Assembly (NCBI RefSeq): GCF_016086655.4
Contig: NC_052140.2
Span: 372,001 to 436,000, forward strand
Direction: 5' to 3'
From: Lepeophtheirus salmonis
Taxonomy: Eukaryota; Arthropoda; Copepoda; Siphonostomatoida; Caligidae
DNA length: 64,000 nucleotides
Positions 12,971 to 25,784 of the stretch are shown in pieces. The notes under the pieces were generated by a model, which made no database searches, was not told the origin of the DNA, and was given only the letters and a program-made list of their open reading frames with translations. Positions within the stretch are counted from its first letter, which is position 1. Every line of letters begins with the position of its first letter. The translations under genes and the position numbers were made by a program.

Positions 12971-13114
12971 AACAGAGGAATTCATAATGTATGTTACCTC
13001 TTTTATTGTATTATTGGCATTGAGGATCTGTTGCCTTTTTACATACATATATATATATTAAATGTAAATATATCATATTTTGCTTTTTCTATATGAATAA
13101 CGTTATTATTATTA

Positions 13115-13245
13115 TAAAAACAGTTCCAAACAATTATTGCATAGATTGGATGAATTGGCAAACCACCAACTTATTTTGGATTTTTTTGTGTTTTTTTGTT
13201 TATTTTTGAATGAAAGGTTGCGTGATAAAGTTTAAAGTAATATAA
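13115..13245 (+). repeat. Dispersed repeat R2, copy
   Basis: AACAATTATTGCATAGATTG, GATGAATTGGCAAACCACCA and GAAAGGTTGCGTGATAAAG. Confidence 0.6.
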
Positions 13246-13249
13246 AAAC

Positions 13250-14188
13250 TAATATTTGCGGTATTTTTTACATTTTTTGTTCGCTTTTCGTGATTTTTTA
13301 GAGACTGATCTGGACCAAAATGTATATCGTAGACTGTAATTCAAACCGTGGCCGTGACATTTCTTTTTCGAAAAAAATGACGTGGGATAAAATAAAGACC
13401 AATTTTTCTTTTTGCAGATTAAATCTTACTATGATAACTGTTCAAATTAGTTAAATTCATAAAGGTCTCAGAAATTCAGACAAAGCAGGCCAGCTAAAAA
13501 ATACGACCGATTTACTTTACTAGGCATACACTTTTGTTACAATTTGCACATGTGTAGGATCTGTAAGTTGTGCTTTACGTATGTGCGAAAGTTATAAGCA
13601 GAAAATAATGACTGTCGATATAAATTTGTTGAAACAAATCAGAATTCAATGATTATTTGATAATAAAACTATGTCACATGTCAAAAAAAAACTTATTTTG
13701 CCTTAATTGGAAGCAATTGACCATTTGAACAGTATTTAACTGTCCAACAGAACGGACAGTGGAACAAGTGTTAATATGAAGTCCTGAAAGGCTCATTAAA
13801 TTTTGAGAGGTCAAGGTAAAAAAACGTCAACGTTAAAAATACATAATCGACCGGTACATTCGATAATATTGAGATACAGAGCTCAAATTATTGTCCTTGT
13901 GTAATTTTAATAAAGATGGTTCAAAATCCAATTTAGAAAAAACTAACATGGGTGGCGGTTTGCGCTCTACCTAGTGTCATTTCTAGTTTTTGTAGTGATA
14001 ACTATAAAAATTCTGCAAAAGGGAAGGAGCAATGTCCACTTGCCCCCTATCTTCAGACCCGTCTACTATTTTTAGTCCAAACGCAACACTACACTAAAAA
14101 ACCTAATATTTTTTCGGGAAGAAACATAATATTTTTCCAAGATCATAATATGCCAAGTCTTTAGAAACTTTTGTGAATTATGAAGACA
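13250..14188. other. Intergenic DNA with one chance-like frame
   Basis: A 70-codon plus frame at 13952-14164 has no motif and starts without a recognisable exon signal. Confidence 0.35.
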
Positions 14189-14223
14189 GATGAATGAAAA
14201 AGGAAATTCCTTTTTCATTCATC
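14189..14223. repeat. 35-bp near-perfect palindrome
   Basis: Arms GATGAATGAAAAAGGAA and TTCCTTTTTCATTCATC, exact reverse complements around a single A. The sequence AAGGAAATTCCTTTTTC resembles an end region of R1. Confidence 0.75.
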
Positions 14224-14341
14224 AGAGTTATTGTCTATGCGCAACTGATGTGCTAGATATTCATTTTCTCCTAACTGCAGTGTATCATGCTGGGATCATG
14301 TCTGCTTCCTCAAAAAATGAGTTGAATTTACATTGTGCATA

Positions 14342-14941
14342 CGGAGTGGTCCATTAAAATCTTCACACTTTTGCATTTTAAACTTCAACAAATATAATTT
14401 ATTAATTAGCAAACTAATACTATAAATAGATGTGTGTCTGAGCTCTCTTAATCATTAATGTAGCCGCCCTTAGCAGCAATGATAGCTTACAGGCGGGGGA
14501 AGGCCTAGTACACGCTGCAGAGGTATTCTTTTACCATGATGTCCAATTATTGGCTGAAAGTGGCCGTGAGTGCCTCGGTGTTTGGATGAAGGAAACTGCA
14601 GGCCTTCCTCTCGACATGGCCCCAAAAGGACTAGTAGAGAGAATTGGCATCAAGGCGCTAGGCGGCAAAAGTGTCAAAAAAGAGTTCAAAAGAGTCGTGC
14701 AACAGAGATAAGTTTCTTTCATGACTGGTGGTAAAAGTGCCTTCTCTACCCTAACAAAGTTCTTTCCAACCACTTTTTTTGATAGCTCTCTGCACGGTCA
14801 GGTGTGAATCCCCGATATCTCTTGCATGGTCCCTCATGGACATGAGGAGAATGGGCTATATTGAAATATAAATTAATTTCAATCACTCAGCCTTCATTAA
14901 TTATTGAATTTGTAAGTCTCCAGATTTCAATGAACCCCCAG
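14342..14941 (-). mobile_element. Tc1-like family T1, copy 1 (core-deleted)
   Basis: TA-flanked element. The ends share GTGGTCCATTAAAATC and, inverted, GATTTCAATG. On the minus strand a piece of the transposase DNA-binding region runs through MKETYL...LLNSF directly into the C-terminal tail (ending ...HSRPLSANNW in one frame). The catalytic centre between them is absent and several frameshifts are present. Most of the N-terminal helix-turn-helix region is also deleted. Confidence 0.8.
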
Positions 14942-15159
14942 TACATGCTTGGGCTTCTCATCTACCGGGAAATAGTTTTAAACGGTTTCCCGGAAAACAC
15001 ATTTTTATATTATGGGAGGAGATATATAGTCGAGTGATTTTTTCCCCAGCGCAAATATATCGCTTTTTATACATATAAATATATTTCATGTTATTAAAAT
15101 CGTAGTACACCGTATTTTATTCCAGGCTGTATTATTAAATAGCTATACGTATAGACGTA

Positions 15160-15290
15160 ACTATCACGTCATTATCTGTATTGGATCACGCAACCTTTCC
15201 TCCAAAAAGAAACAGAAAATGGGCCGGAAATCATGTGGTAGTTAACCAAATAAGTCAATCATACCAACTCCTATTTATATCTTATATATT
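15160..15290 (-). repeat. Dispersed repeat R2, inverted copy
   Basis: GGATCACGCAACCTTTCCTC, AAAAGAAACAGAAAATGGGC and GTGGTAGTTAACCAAATAAG. Confidence 0.6.
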
Positions 15291-16339
15291 CGCAGACTAT
15301 CACTTGCATATTGTTTCTTCACCATTTCTAAAATATTAGTAAAATCTACATAGTATTTTATTCGAAACTGTATTATAAAATTGCTCTGTAATATTTGATG
15401 AAAAGAGTAGTTATTATATTGTTTCTATAAAAAAAATGGCCAATATGTATATCATTTAAACGACGAGGGATCAACAAGAAATTGTATTCCTCTCATTTTT
15501 GAAACGGAGCATTAGTATAAAAAACTTATTACTTCCTTGATTCATCAAAAAGACACGGGGTATTTTTATGTTAGCAAGATATCACCGTGATGTTTTATCT
15601 GAAACAAGACTCTAGTTAATATCAGCTTCAGTTATTTCCATATATTATTCTCAACTCCCATGGTCTTCATATTGATTAGTATCCAAATCAGTGCAGGGGT
15701 TGCTTTTTAGAGAGCGGGGTCCTGTTTATTCTTCTATTATTATATAACTTGATCTCACCCGTAATCAAAGATAATTTAATATTATGAATATGAACAATCA
15801 TATTCATAATTAAATGCGGAATTTCCCGAGAAAATAAAAAAGTAGGTATAAAACTTCGATAGAGCCCGGGAAAACGGGATACCAAGAGATAAATTCTAGT
15901 GAAATATAGTATTGGGGCAATAAGCCTTCACACTTTTCTAAATAGGCCTTGTTCCTTATAAATTTCATATTTTCCTTATTCTAATATATTTTTCCTTCAT
16001 TGTTAATTTTACAACATTCAAAATATATCTCTTATTTTGAGGTTGCATAATATTATGCTGTTGTCGATCAAGGGTCTTCAAACTACGGAGTTACCTACCT
16101 ACATTATTTGATTAATCATAATTGACTGGGTGTCTTAATTTGACAGTTATTTATGCATAAATAATTATTAATTTCAAGAATGTCTTCATTGAGGCTGGGG
16201 GGGGCAAATTTTATACATCAATATTGAAGAAGAGTGCCCATATTTTGATGTCTAAAAAAGATCAATGTGGATAGGTGGATAAGTAAAGTTGTAGAAAATA
16301 TGACCGCTGTTAAGCATACCTACAATCAAAATGATGATT

Positions 16340-16800
16340 CAGGAGCGACAGCTGGAAGTGGATTGGAGGGGCCTAAAAATAAGGATTTTTTACTTTTTTC
16401 CCCTTAATTTGGTAAAATTATGCAGCAGAGCAAATATTTTAATAAATATTTTTTTTTTCTCCAAAGATATTATTTTTTTTTAATTCTTGTCCAAAAAAAA
16501 CATTTTTTTGTTAATAACAATGAATTTTGATTTTTTTTTCCAAAAAAATTATATTTTACATCTACTTTTTCAAATTTTTTCTGAAAAAGTTAGATATTTG
16601 AAAATTAATTTTACAATTTGTTTTCCAAAAAAAAAAAAAATTTCAAATATTTGTCCATAAGAATTAATTTTTTGTCAATAACAATTAATTTTTGGATCTT
16701 TTTTTTTCAAAAAATTGAATATTTCGAAATTTAATTTTTCAATTTTTTTTTTCCAAAAAATTGAATTATCTCTGAATAGCTATGGATTTTTGTAATTTTT
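16340..16800. repeat. A/T-run repeat with a hAT-like CAGG end
   Basis: Starts CAGGAGCGACAGCTGG...GGAGGGGCCT, then hundreds of bases of alternating T and A runs that can fold back on themselves. It shares TTATGCAGCAGAGCAAA with 30450 and 51760. Confidence 0.45.
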
Positions 16801-16809
16801 TCAGAAAAA

Positions 16810-17045
16810 TGACAGTATGGATCATGTTTGGGAGGAGAGAAGTTTAGCTATCATGACGTTTACAATCAGCTATGGGGAAAGGAAATAAACACAAGTCCCA
16901 CTGTGTATCAAGCCAGAACATGGACATAAATTATTCTGATGTCGATCTTCAATTCTACAATGAGTCACTCTGCATCATTCATGAGCATACAAAAACTGTT
17001 ATTATTATAAGTTATCTCTTCAAGGATAAGAGAATATTGATAGCC
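16810..17045 (+). repeat. Dispersed repeat R1, copy
   Basis: TTAGCTATCATGACGTTTAC, AAATAAACACAAGTCCCACT, GATGTCGATCTTCAATTC and CTTCAAGGATAAGAGAAT follow the R1 order. Confidence 0.65.
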
Positions 17046-17287
17046 GCTTTGAAAAATATATAATACTGTTCAGGTCGCAACTACAAAAAAAGTCTCCCTG
17101 TCGTCTAAACTCATATTTTTTACAACTATAGGGATATGTTAGTATTTTTAAATTAATGAAATTTATCTATAATTGTTCAGTGATTACAAATCTGAAGTCA
17201 AATTTAATCAAATTAACATATTGGAAAAAAATATAGTCATCAATTATTCGAAGAAAAAAAAGATAATTTATGAGTGACAACCTAATA

Positions 17288-18096
17288 CCGGGTGGTGCTT
17301 TGAAATCGGAACACTTACTAATCCAAAGATTAATAAGCGATTGAAATAGTTTTATATATCGACATATAAAAGCATAGACAATTAGTTACAAAACAAAAGC
17401 TCTCTAGCTTACGTACAAGTTGAGAAAATGACGCTTGAACGTGGTCGACGAATTTTCATTTGCTCATACCAAGCAGTTAAGTGTCTTCAGATCCACCGTC
17501 TATCCCGTTAACAAGTTCAAAAGAGAAAGAAGGGCTCTTTCAAAAATGCCAAAATGAGTCGGAGAAATGAAAAAAAAACTCAAGCCCATCCCCTCAAGTC
17601 CACGAAGGCCCTTACAAAACATCTCGAGATTCCACACCAGACTCTCCAGAGAGTTATGCAACAAAGCGTTTGTAGAGAGCTTAGTGAGGGTGGAGAGGCC
17701 CCTTTTGACACGAGCAAGGAAAGAAACCCATCTGCTCTGTTTCAAGACTCCTTTGAGCTCTTTTGAAATCTTTTTTGACACGTTTTGCCCCCCAATAACT
17801 CTGATTCCAACCCCATCGACTGCCGCTTTTGCGTGCTAGTCGAGGGGAAGACTTGCAGTGTCTTTCATATAAACACCAAGGCCCTCAAAGCCACTGTCAG
17901 CCAGCATTGGGACGCATTAGCAACGGTGTCAGGCCTCCATCATTAACCGCTAAGGGCGGCTACATTAATGATTATGAGAGCTCAGACACACATCTATTTA
18001 TAGTATTAATTTTGTTAAAATTATATTACTAATTAATAAATTATATCTTGTCGAATTTTAAAATTCAAAGTGTCCAGATTTTAGTGGACCACTCGG
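17288..18096 (+). mobile_element. Tc1-like family T1, copy 2 (core-deleted)
   Basis: TA-flanked 809-bp element with CGGGTGGTGC... at the left and ...GTGGACCACTCGG at the right. The plus strand encodes broken pieces of the family's helix-turn-helix region (HPLKSTKALTKHLEIPHQT, then VERPLLTRA), which pass straight into the post-catalytic segment and an end reading AKGGYIND. Premature stops break the frame. Confidence 0.82.
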
Positions 18097-18421
18097 TAGA
18101 ATGTGGAACAGGATAGAGAGTACATTCTTCACATAGTTTAAAACTGGAGCAATGAGCACTATCATCATTCTCCCTATGATTCAGAGTTACAGAAAGTAAA
18201 ATCATTTTCACATACCTAAGTTGGTGTGACGATATTAAGATTTTCAAAAAAGAGGTTATCAATTTGAGTCAGTTAGAGGATTTTGTGTATTTATTATTTC
18301 TTTTTTAAAGTCAATTTTCAAACAAAAAAATATATTCAGCATAGAGCCGGACACTTTATGAATTAACAAAAAGGCCCCGGATGTTCTAGGAAGATTCTAA
18401 AAAAAGAATAGAGAAAAGAAG

Positions 18422-18670
18422 ATGGTCGATCACCCCAACATATTAGTAGATTTATATGAATTAAGTATAGACATTGTCCATCGTTATGAATCAAAACGAC
18501 GGAAACCTGTCGATCCAATAAAATTATTAGATTCAATCTTAACAAATTCGATAAACATATTCAGTTATGCTCATTTTGTATTTAATAAACAACATTCCAA
18601 GAAAACATATCATAATTACAAATCATGGACCGATTTTTGTATAATGAATACATTTGTCACATATTTATAG
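18422..18670 (+). other. 82-codon ATG frame, unassigned
   Basis: The ATG has a good context (AAGATGG). The product starts MVDHPNILVDLYELSIDIVH and has no signal peptide or known motif. The region is AT-rich without repeats I recognise. It may be a chance frame. Confidence 0.18.
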
Positions 18671-18679
18671 TTAATACTT

Positions 18680-19495
18680 TTATTTTTTAAATAATATTAA
18701 AGAAAGTATTTTGAAGAATAGATAAACATATATTACTTAACATCTGGATAGACACTAGGCACGCACATCCTTAGCAGAGTCTGGCTGATAAATAATTCGT
18801 TCATTAAATAATAATTGTAAAAGAATAATGATTTTTTTGTTATAAAGTGATGAATCATGAACGTAACGACAGGGATTGATCTCATCATCCATTGAAGCCC
18901 CTCATTTGCCATTTAAGTAATTAATTATCGAGCTATGGAAAGACAACATATTTTGTTGGTAAATATGTTTCTTTGGTTGTGAGACTTGAAAGAGTGCCTC
19001 AAACGGAATTATCAAGTGTGATTCAATTTGGTAAAAGAATGAGATTCTATCCCTTTCAAATGTAATTTCTAAAATTCATAGTTTCTTACAGAAAATTGAA
19101 TTTTTCGGGAAAAAATGAATAAATTTATTTTATGGAAAATAAATTTGAAGAATTATTTATTTTGAGAAATTTGGGAGGGGGGCTCCGGAGTGATGACTCC
19201 GGCCCCTGATGACATAGTTAACATATTGTCAGTTCTTTCGTAGTTTTATCATATTTCTTAAGTATTGTAAAAGAGCGTCTCTTAATAGACCTTATTAATA
19301 TAGATTTTAATAAATAGATGATACAAAATAACTCATTGAATAAATCAAAAATAATGGTTATAATAGAGAGGTTATGTGACTGTAAAAGTGAATAGTTTAA
19401 CCAGATGTTAAGTGATCCACGACATGAATTAATTCATAAATGTTCATGTAGATTGAAAAATTAATACACATATAAATAAAATGAATAATAATTCC
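18680..19495. other. Intergenic DNA, nothing recognised
   Basis: AT-rich. GGAGGGGGGCTCCGGAG near 19172 is the only GC-rich spot and has no match elsewhere in the window. Confidence 0.35.
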
Positions 19496-19499
19496 ATCA

Positions 19500-19600
19500 T
19501 TGGAAAGAGCTACCAAATGAGTGTAGGACTTTTCCCCCTTTATTTTCATGCAAAAGGTTGCGTAATTTAATCAAAATAACGACGTCATATGCGCCATGAA
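19500..19600 (+). repeat. Dispersed repeat R2, copy
   Basis: TGGAAAGAGCTACCAAATGA and CAAAAGGTTGCGTAATTTAA followed by AACGACGTCAT. Confidence 0.5.
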
Positions 19601-20067
19601 GAAAAAATGCACCTTTATATGAAAAAAGATGGAGTTTTGATTTGTACATTCATATTTTCGAATAATAATTCATAATATTCAGAGGTGAAGCCTTAACCCC
19701 TACTCAAATGGAATCTTTACATATTTAACACATACTCAAGACTAATTAGGTAGGCACTTTGAAAACTAATAAAATATTACGTACTTTGAGAGATAATTTG
19801 GACTTGCAAAAAGGTCTAGACATTTAAAAAAAGTAAGAAAGAAATATTCTAATTAGAGGGGGAAGAGAAAAATACAGAGTGTATAAGTTTAGATGATCCT
19901 AATAATGAAATCATTTAACAAACTATGAGGAGAAGTACGGAATAGTTAGGTTTTTCTACTGGGATTATTATTCGAGGTTTTACAACAGCGGAATATTCTG
20001 TGTGAAATAAATACTTTCCTGGACATTCCACATATATGGATTTCTTTATATAAGGGTTATCTAATTA

Positions 20068-20882
20068 CAGACTTGTCCATTGAAATCCGGAGACTTACAA
20101 ATTCAATAATTAATGAAGGTTGAGTGATTGAAATTAATTCATATTTCAATATAATAAGGCATAGACAATTAGTTACAAATCAAAACAAAAATATCCTCTC
20201 TAGCGTACGTAAAACTCGAGAAAATGACACTTGAATAGGATCGACTTTTTTCCATTCGCGCTCTCCTAGCAGTTGGGCGTTTCCATGACCTGTATCTACG
20301 CCGTCAGCAAGTCCAAAACGTTGGAGAGGAAGAAGGCTTCGAAGGAGGTAAAGAAAAAAGCCTAGGCCCATCCTCTCAAGTCCATTAGGCCCCATGTAAG
20401 AGATCCTGGGGTTTCACTCCAGACTTTACTGAGACCTATCAAAAAAGTGTGGTGAAAGAGCCTGATGAGGGTGGAGGGGCCATTATTGACACCAGCAATG
20501 AAATATACCCATCTCCTCCATTGCAAGGCTATTTTGAATTCTTTGGAACTCACTTTTGGCCCTTATATCCCTGATCCCAACACCCTCCACTACAACTATT
20601 GTGTGCATGTTGTAGGGCATACCTGCAGTGTCCGTCATCCAAACACCGAGGCCCTCAAAGCCACTGTCAATCAGTACTAGGACGTCATGACAAATGACTA
20701 CATCTGTGGTGGGTGCCAGGCCTTTACCGCCACCTGGAAGCGATCATTCCGCTCCATTAATGATTAAGAGACCTCAGACATGCATCCATAAAATAGTATT
20801 AATTTTTGTTACTTAATGAATTACGAGTATATCTTTTTGAAGTTTAAATTTAAAAGTGTTCTGTTTTTAATTGACCATTTGG
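20068..20882 (+). mobile_element. Tc1-like family T1, copy 3 (core-deleted)
   Basis: 815-bp element flanked by TA. Its transposase relic has MRVEGPLLTPAMKYTHL, then the same central deletion joining LLNSLEL to the sequence around Asp-Pro-Asn, and an end near 20766 followed by the common AT-rich right end. The reading frame is interrupted by stops. Confidence 0.82.
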
Positions 20883-20889
20883 TATGTGC

Positions 20890-21660
20890 ATGAAACATTG
20901 TAACATGTAACATCAGTAAATAATAGAACCTATCTGAAGTAAATAGTTAAATTAGGGTGTCCTTTTTTCTTGATTTTTGTTCAAAACGGTTTTTAAGGTG
21001 ACGGACCACATATGTTTTTGAAGCAGTATGAGATGTAACAATTCAGATATCTCCCTTTTCTGGTCGGGTTTGTGTATTTTACAATTATACATCTTCCCAG
21101 CTCTAGCAAAAGTTAGTTCGTTCATCCCTTACTATTTAGTTGCATTTATTATGGGTCGAATCAAAGTAATGAATTCAAAAAGTGGGACCTACGGACTCTA
21201 ACAAACCAATTCGCTCACTATTAATTACGATAATGATCCAATGAAGAAAATGACATCGATTATTCATAAAATGCACTCGAAAACGACCTGATTTATCAAA
21301 AAATCCTTATGTGCAATTCCTTTTCATATTAGAAAGAAACTTTAGAAACACAGACTAAAGATTTTGATGATTTTTTTAAATACTAAAATGCAACTGGATT
21401 TATTATATTTACTAAGAGGATCCCGATATACCTTGGGATTTCGAAATTTGAAAATGTGTTGCCCGGGAACCTTCTCAAAGACAATTTCCCGGGAAATGAG
21501 AAACTCTAGTACATGTTAATTTATAGACCACATGCATCGGGCATATATTATTGTACAGGGTGTGATGGGGAAAAATACATCCTTAGAATTAATTGAAAAT
21601 GAGACGCACATGCAGATATTTTCTTTTATTAAAAAAAAATCGTTAGTTCTAAGATATTTG
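20890..21660. other. Intergenic DNA, nothing recognised
   Basis: No frames above 60 codons and no element ends. Confidence 0.35.
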
Positions 21661-21664
21661 ATAA

Positions 21665-21880
21665 ACGCCAGAACTAATCCGTATTGAAAATTGCGTTGCT
21701 AACCTTCATCATTTGGGAGGTTAGCGACGGTACGGTACATGCCGCTGTTGACTACTTAAGGGCTTTCATTCTGGAGGCAGTGGCCAACATTGACAAGAAG
21801 TTCTTCATTAAGGCCTGTACTAGTTTCAGTGCCATGTTGAAGGCAGTAGCTAGAGGTCTTTGGTTTGAGTGATTGACTTC
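21665..21880 (+). mobile_element. Probable Tc1-like C-terminal relic
   Basis: The frame includes IIWEVSDGTVHAAVDYLRAF, then EAVANIDKKFFIKACTSF, with the spacing of the post-catalytic tail of Tc1-like transposases. No terminal repeats recognised. Confidence 0.45.
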
Positions 21881-22194
21881 ACCATGGACCCTTACATATA
21901 CGAGCAAAAGATTTGTGAATTCCTGAATTAATTTTCGGAAATAGATTGTAATATATATTATCCTTAAATTTTCGGATTTAAAATTAAGAACCAAAAAAGA
22001 GGCTAACGACGCCACTGATGCTTTTATGTCCAAGCTCTGGCAAAAAGTCTAAATTTGATCTCAATGTCGTGACAGGGGTTGCCAAGGCTATTGAAGAGTA
22101 TATGGGCCAATTTTTATAACTTCAATATTTCCAAGATAATAATGCCCAGAAACATAAATTAATAAAAAAAATTGGAGCATGCAAAATTTGAAAA

Positions 22195-22475
22195 ATTGGT
22201 GGATCACCCCTCGGACCGGATTTCAACCAACTGGATTATGCCTTATTGATGCAAATAGAAATATCCTCGCCTAACTTCTGATATACTGAAGAAGACAGTC
22301 ACTGAGAAAGGGGCCATGATGTCCAAGGGCTATATAAAGTCTGTCTGTACGGACATATAGAAGATATTTTTTGGTAAACTTACACAAACTTGAGAAATTT
22401 TTGATTTGACTAACGAACAGCCAGGATCTTAACCCTCTGGATTATCCTTTCCCACCGCAAATTGAAAAAAAAAAT
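22195..22475 (+). mobile_element. Two short Tc1-like C-terminal fragments
   Basis: At 22210-22250 a frame reads PDFNQLDYALLMQIE-like, and at 22418-22460 another reads QDLNPLDYPFPPQIE. Both match the region after the third catalytic residue. Two successive fragments suggest two insertions or a duplication. Confidence 0.5.
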
Positions 22476-22536
22476 TCAGTAGACATTAACACTAGTGTTG
22501 TGTGGGTCCATACTTATGTGGACCTGTAATCGCCCA

Positions 22537-22737
22537 ACGTCAAGAAGTACGCCAATTGAAATTCGTTGATCATATTCAAGTGTCCCTTTTCTCGACTTTT
22601 ACGCAAGGTAGTGAGCTCAGGTTTTTTTGTAACTCATTGTTTATGCTTTAATATATCGAAAAATGAATTAATTTTAATCACTCAAATTTCATTAATTATT
22701 GAATTAGTAAGTGTTTAGATTTCAATGTACTTTCCGG
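22537..22737 (-). mobile_element. Tc1-like family T1, copy 4 (one end only)
   Basis: About 200 bp of the 5' part of the family on the minus strand (TTCTCGACTTTTACG..., ATTAATTATTGAATTAGTAA), ending at TTTCCGG before TA. It is fused at its inner side to a 45-bp fragment of a hAT-like miniature element. Confidence 0.7.
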
Positions 22738-23532
22738 TAGTAACTCCACTTTGGTATTTTTCTTATTCCCAACTGTTAAATATAATTGATGCTTTAAACA
22801 ATTTAAATTGAATATTAGTCCTTAATTAATAAAAATTAGTATACAAATAAAAATCCTAATTTGTAATACATTTTTAATTCCATAATACATAGAGTCAGCT
22901 CCTTAAAATCATACAAGAGTCAACTTATGAAAGCAGCCGAAAGTAAAATAAGTTGTAGGTACCTTTGTATATTTTAAAGAGCTTATCACTTAGCAACTAG
23001 AAGATGTATTAAATAAACACCAATTCGACTATGAATCTAGCAATGATCAAGGCAGGAGTTACCTCGACTTTGAGTCCAACAAGAACTACCAATTTTAACT
23101 CCCAAAAATAATCATCAGTGTTAATCTTAAAACAGCTTTGGGAAATAAAAAACACATATATTCAAGTAGCAAGAATGCAATTATCGCACTCGTAAGATGT
23201 CATATTTTTTACAACCCTCACTCATACGTCATTTAAATTAATTGAAATAATAAAATCCTCAAATTAACTTTGGTTACGCATCAATTATTATATTTCCTAA
23301 ACATTTTTATGGGCATGAGTCCTTATTAAATCTACATAATGGGAATTATAAATGAAGAAATATACCACAAATATAGGATTTTGTGCATAGTTGTTAAGGA
23401 CGCGGAAAGAGTCATTTGTCACTCTTAGTCCCATCCCATAAATTTGAAAGGGATTCATCCATATGTAATGTACCATTGTGTTTCATTAAGTAAGTAAATA
23501 TATAGTATACGGAATCTACCTTGGATAAGGTA

Positions 23533-24253
23533 CTGGGTGATCCATTGAAATCTGAACAATTACTAATTCAATAATTAATTATGCTTGAGTGATTGAAATT
23601 AGTTCATATTCCGATATATTAAAGTATAAACAATTCATTACAAAAAAAACACAAATAAAGCTGATCTCTCTAGCTTACATACAAGTCGAGAAAAGGACAC
23701 TTGAACGTGATCGACAAATTTTCATTCGTACACTTCAAGCAGTTGGGCGTCTCCAGGACCACCGTCTGCACCGTCAGAAAGTCCAAACCTTGCAGAGGAC
23801 GAAGGGCTCTGTCAAAAAGGCCAAACTGGTCAAGGAGAAGTTAAAGAAAACGGCCAAGCCAATCTTCTCAAGTCCATGAGGACTCATGTAAGAGATCTTG
23901 GGGTTTTACAACAGTTTGTCCTGAGAGCTATCAAAAAAGTGGGTGGAAAGAGCATGATAAATACTTTTGAACCCTATAGCCCTAATGCCAAACTGGATCT
24001 GGAGGAATAAAGAAAACAGCCTCTGGTCAATCACCTCAAGTCCGTGAGGGCCCATGTAATAGATCTTGGCGTTTCACACCAGATTGTCTAGAATGCTATC
24101 AAAAAAGTGTGTGAAAAGAGTGGTTGGAGAGGCCACTTTTGACACCAGCAATGAAAGAAACCCGTCTTCCCCGTTGCAAGACTCTATTGAATGACCCTTT
24201 TGAACTATTTTTTTACACGTTAGGCCACCCTACAGCCCTGATGCCAAATTTCA
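23533..24253 (+). mobile_element. Tc1-like family T1, copy 5, truncated with an internal tandem duplication
   Basis: The left end is intact after TA (CTGGGTGATCCATTGAAATC). The DNA-binding region is present twice in tandem: about 23817-23985, then again about 23986-24125 (both contain CCAAACTGG..., CTCAAGTCC.TGAGG and GAGCTATCAAAAAAGTG or a close variant). The common central deletion follows, and the copy stops at GATGCCAA without the right end. Confidence 0.75.
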
Positions 24254-24544
24254 GGGCGATTGAACGTATTTTGGAGGTTCCCAATTCAGTTGAAACTTTA
24301 TTTATAAATATTTTCCCATGTTATTACCAATTATTGAGCTTGTGGTAGTCCTTTATACGGAGCTTCAAAACAGTCATGTCCCACGTATCGTTTCTGTTAT
24401 CCGTCCTTGAAAAAGTCCACACATTTTAAAGCGCATTCTACAAGGCATTGCTTTAACTAATATTATTGTAAACTACTTTACTGTAATATTAGCAAAAATG
24501 ATGCCTAAAAAAAGAGAAAAGCTAGAAACGACTGGACAATGATT

Positions 24545-24665
24545 TCGGAAGACATTATTCTCTTGATTATCTAAATGTGCGTAGATTCGATTCACGGTCT
24601 CTACTAGAGAAGGAAATGTACATTATGTATATGGACTTCAAAGACCATTTCCAAGTCAGAATTAA
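24545..24665 (+). repeat. Dispersed repeat, third copy
   Basis: GACATTATTCTCTTGATTAT, CTACTAGAGAAGGAAATGTA and TATGTATATGGACTTCAAAG match the copies near position 1-620. Confidence 0.5.
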
Positions 24666-24954
24666 AGGAACATTAAACAAAAATACAAAGGGAAGAAAAA
24701 GTTAGACATGGCAGAAGAGAAAATGGCCAAAAAGTATCGTAAAAAGCAATATCTTGTCTGGTGGAAAAGATACATCCACGAACATGTATCTCCTTTAGCT
24801 AACAGGCACGTATCGTTACTTCATAAACCGTATAAAAGAATTATAAGGCGTATGTTAAAATACAAAATCTTTTAACATCGAGTCCAAGGCGAGTCTCACG
24901 TAGCAATATGATGAACATATGATGTAAATAACATGATCCGTTAGTATGTAAAAT

Positions 24955-25260
24955 AAGCAACCGAAAATTAAATTTGTCACCTCGACAATTTGAAGATCGT
25001 TTGGGAGAAGAGCAGCTCAGCTGTCATGACGTTTCATCAGATGAGAAAAAGTAAATAAACACAAATCTCACTCCGTAGATAGCAAGTGTATATAGGCTGG
25101 AATCCCTCCGATGTCGATCCTCAATTCTACACCGAGGCTAAAAAGGACTTATAATTACAACTCCTCAGCGTTACTCTCCGTCATTCGATAGCAAACATAT
25201 TCGTGGTTACACTTTATAGTAAATACAATGTATAGGTTCTCTCCTTAAGAATAAAATAAC
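24955..25260 (+). repeat. Dispersed repeat R1, copy
   Basis: CTCGACAATTTGAAGATCG, CAGCTGTCATGACGTTTCAT, TAAACACAAATCTCACTCCG and GATGTCGATCCTCAATTC. Confidence 0.68.
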
Positions 25261-25784
25261 TTTATAATTAGATGTTCTCTATCCAGAATTATGGGATAAG
25301 GTTGTTTTTTTTTTGTTACAACTCTAGACTTTATGATAATATTTTACTTGAACAAGTGAATTTGTTTCAAAAGTTGACTTTTTTCATTATATTCTTTTTT
25401 TTTTTTTTTTGCTTGCCTCAAAGTTGCCCAAATATACTTTTCCTTTTGATTTGCACTCAAAAGGAACCACATCCCCACTGACTCCTCAGTATACCACTTG
25501 AATAATTAATTAATTGATAGAGTTGATAATCAATTTGACAACTTTTATATTTATGTACATATGTTCCTATGTAGTACCTAAATTAGGGTGAGCCAGATTT
25601 ACCAACTTTGTCTATGGTCTTAATGAACACATCTGTGATGAGTTCACACAAAAACAATCTTGAACAATAATCAAGAAAGGAGCAATGACCCATTTATGTC
25701 CTTATATCTTTTATGATGTAGGAAACAAATAAATATTTGAGTGAATTAAGGGCTTCATAATCACCCCTACTGGAATATGTTAAG

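Noticed and set aside
17500..17781. 93-codon minus-strand frame
   Set aside because: It is the antisense shadow of the plus-strand Tc1-like copy at 17288-18096.
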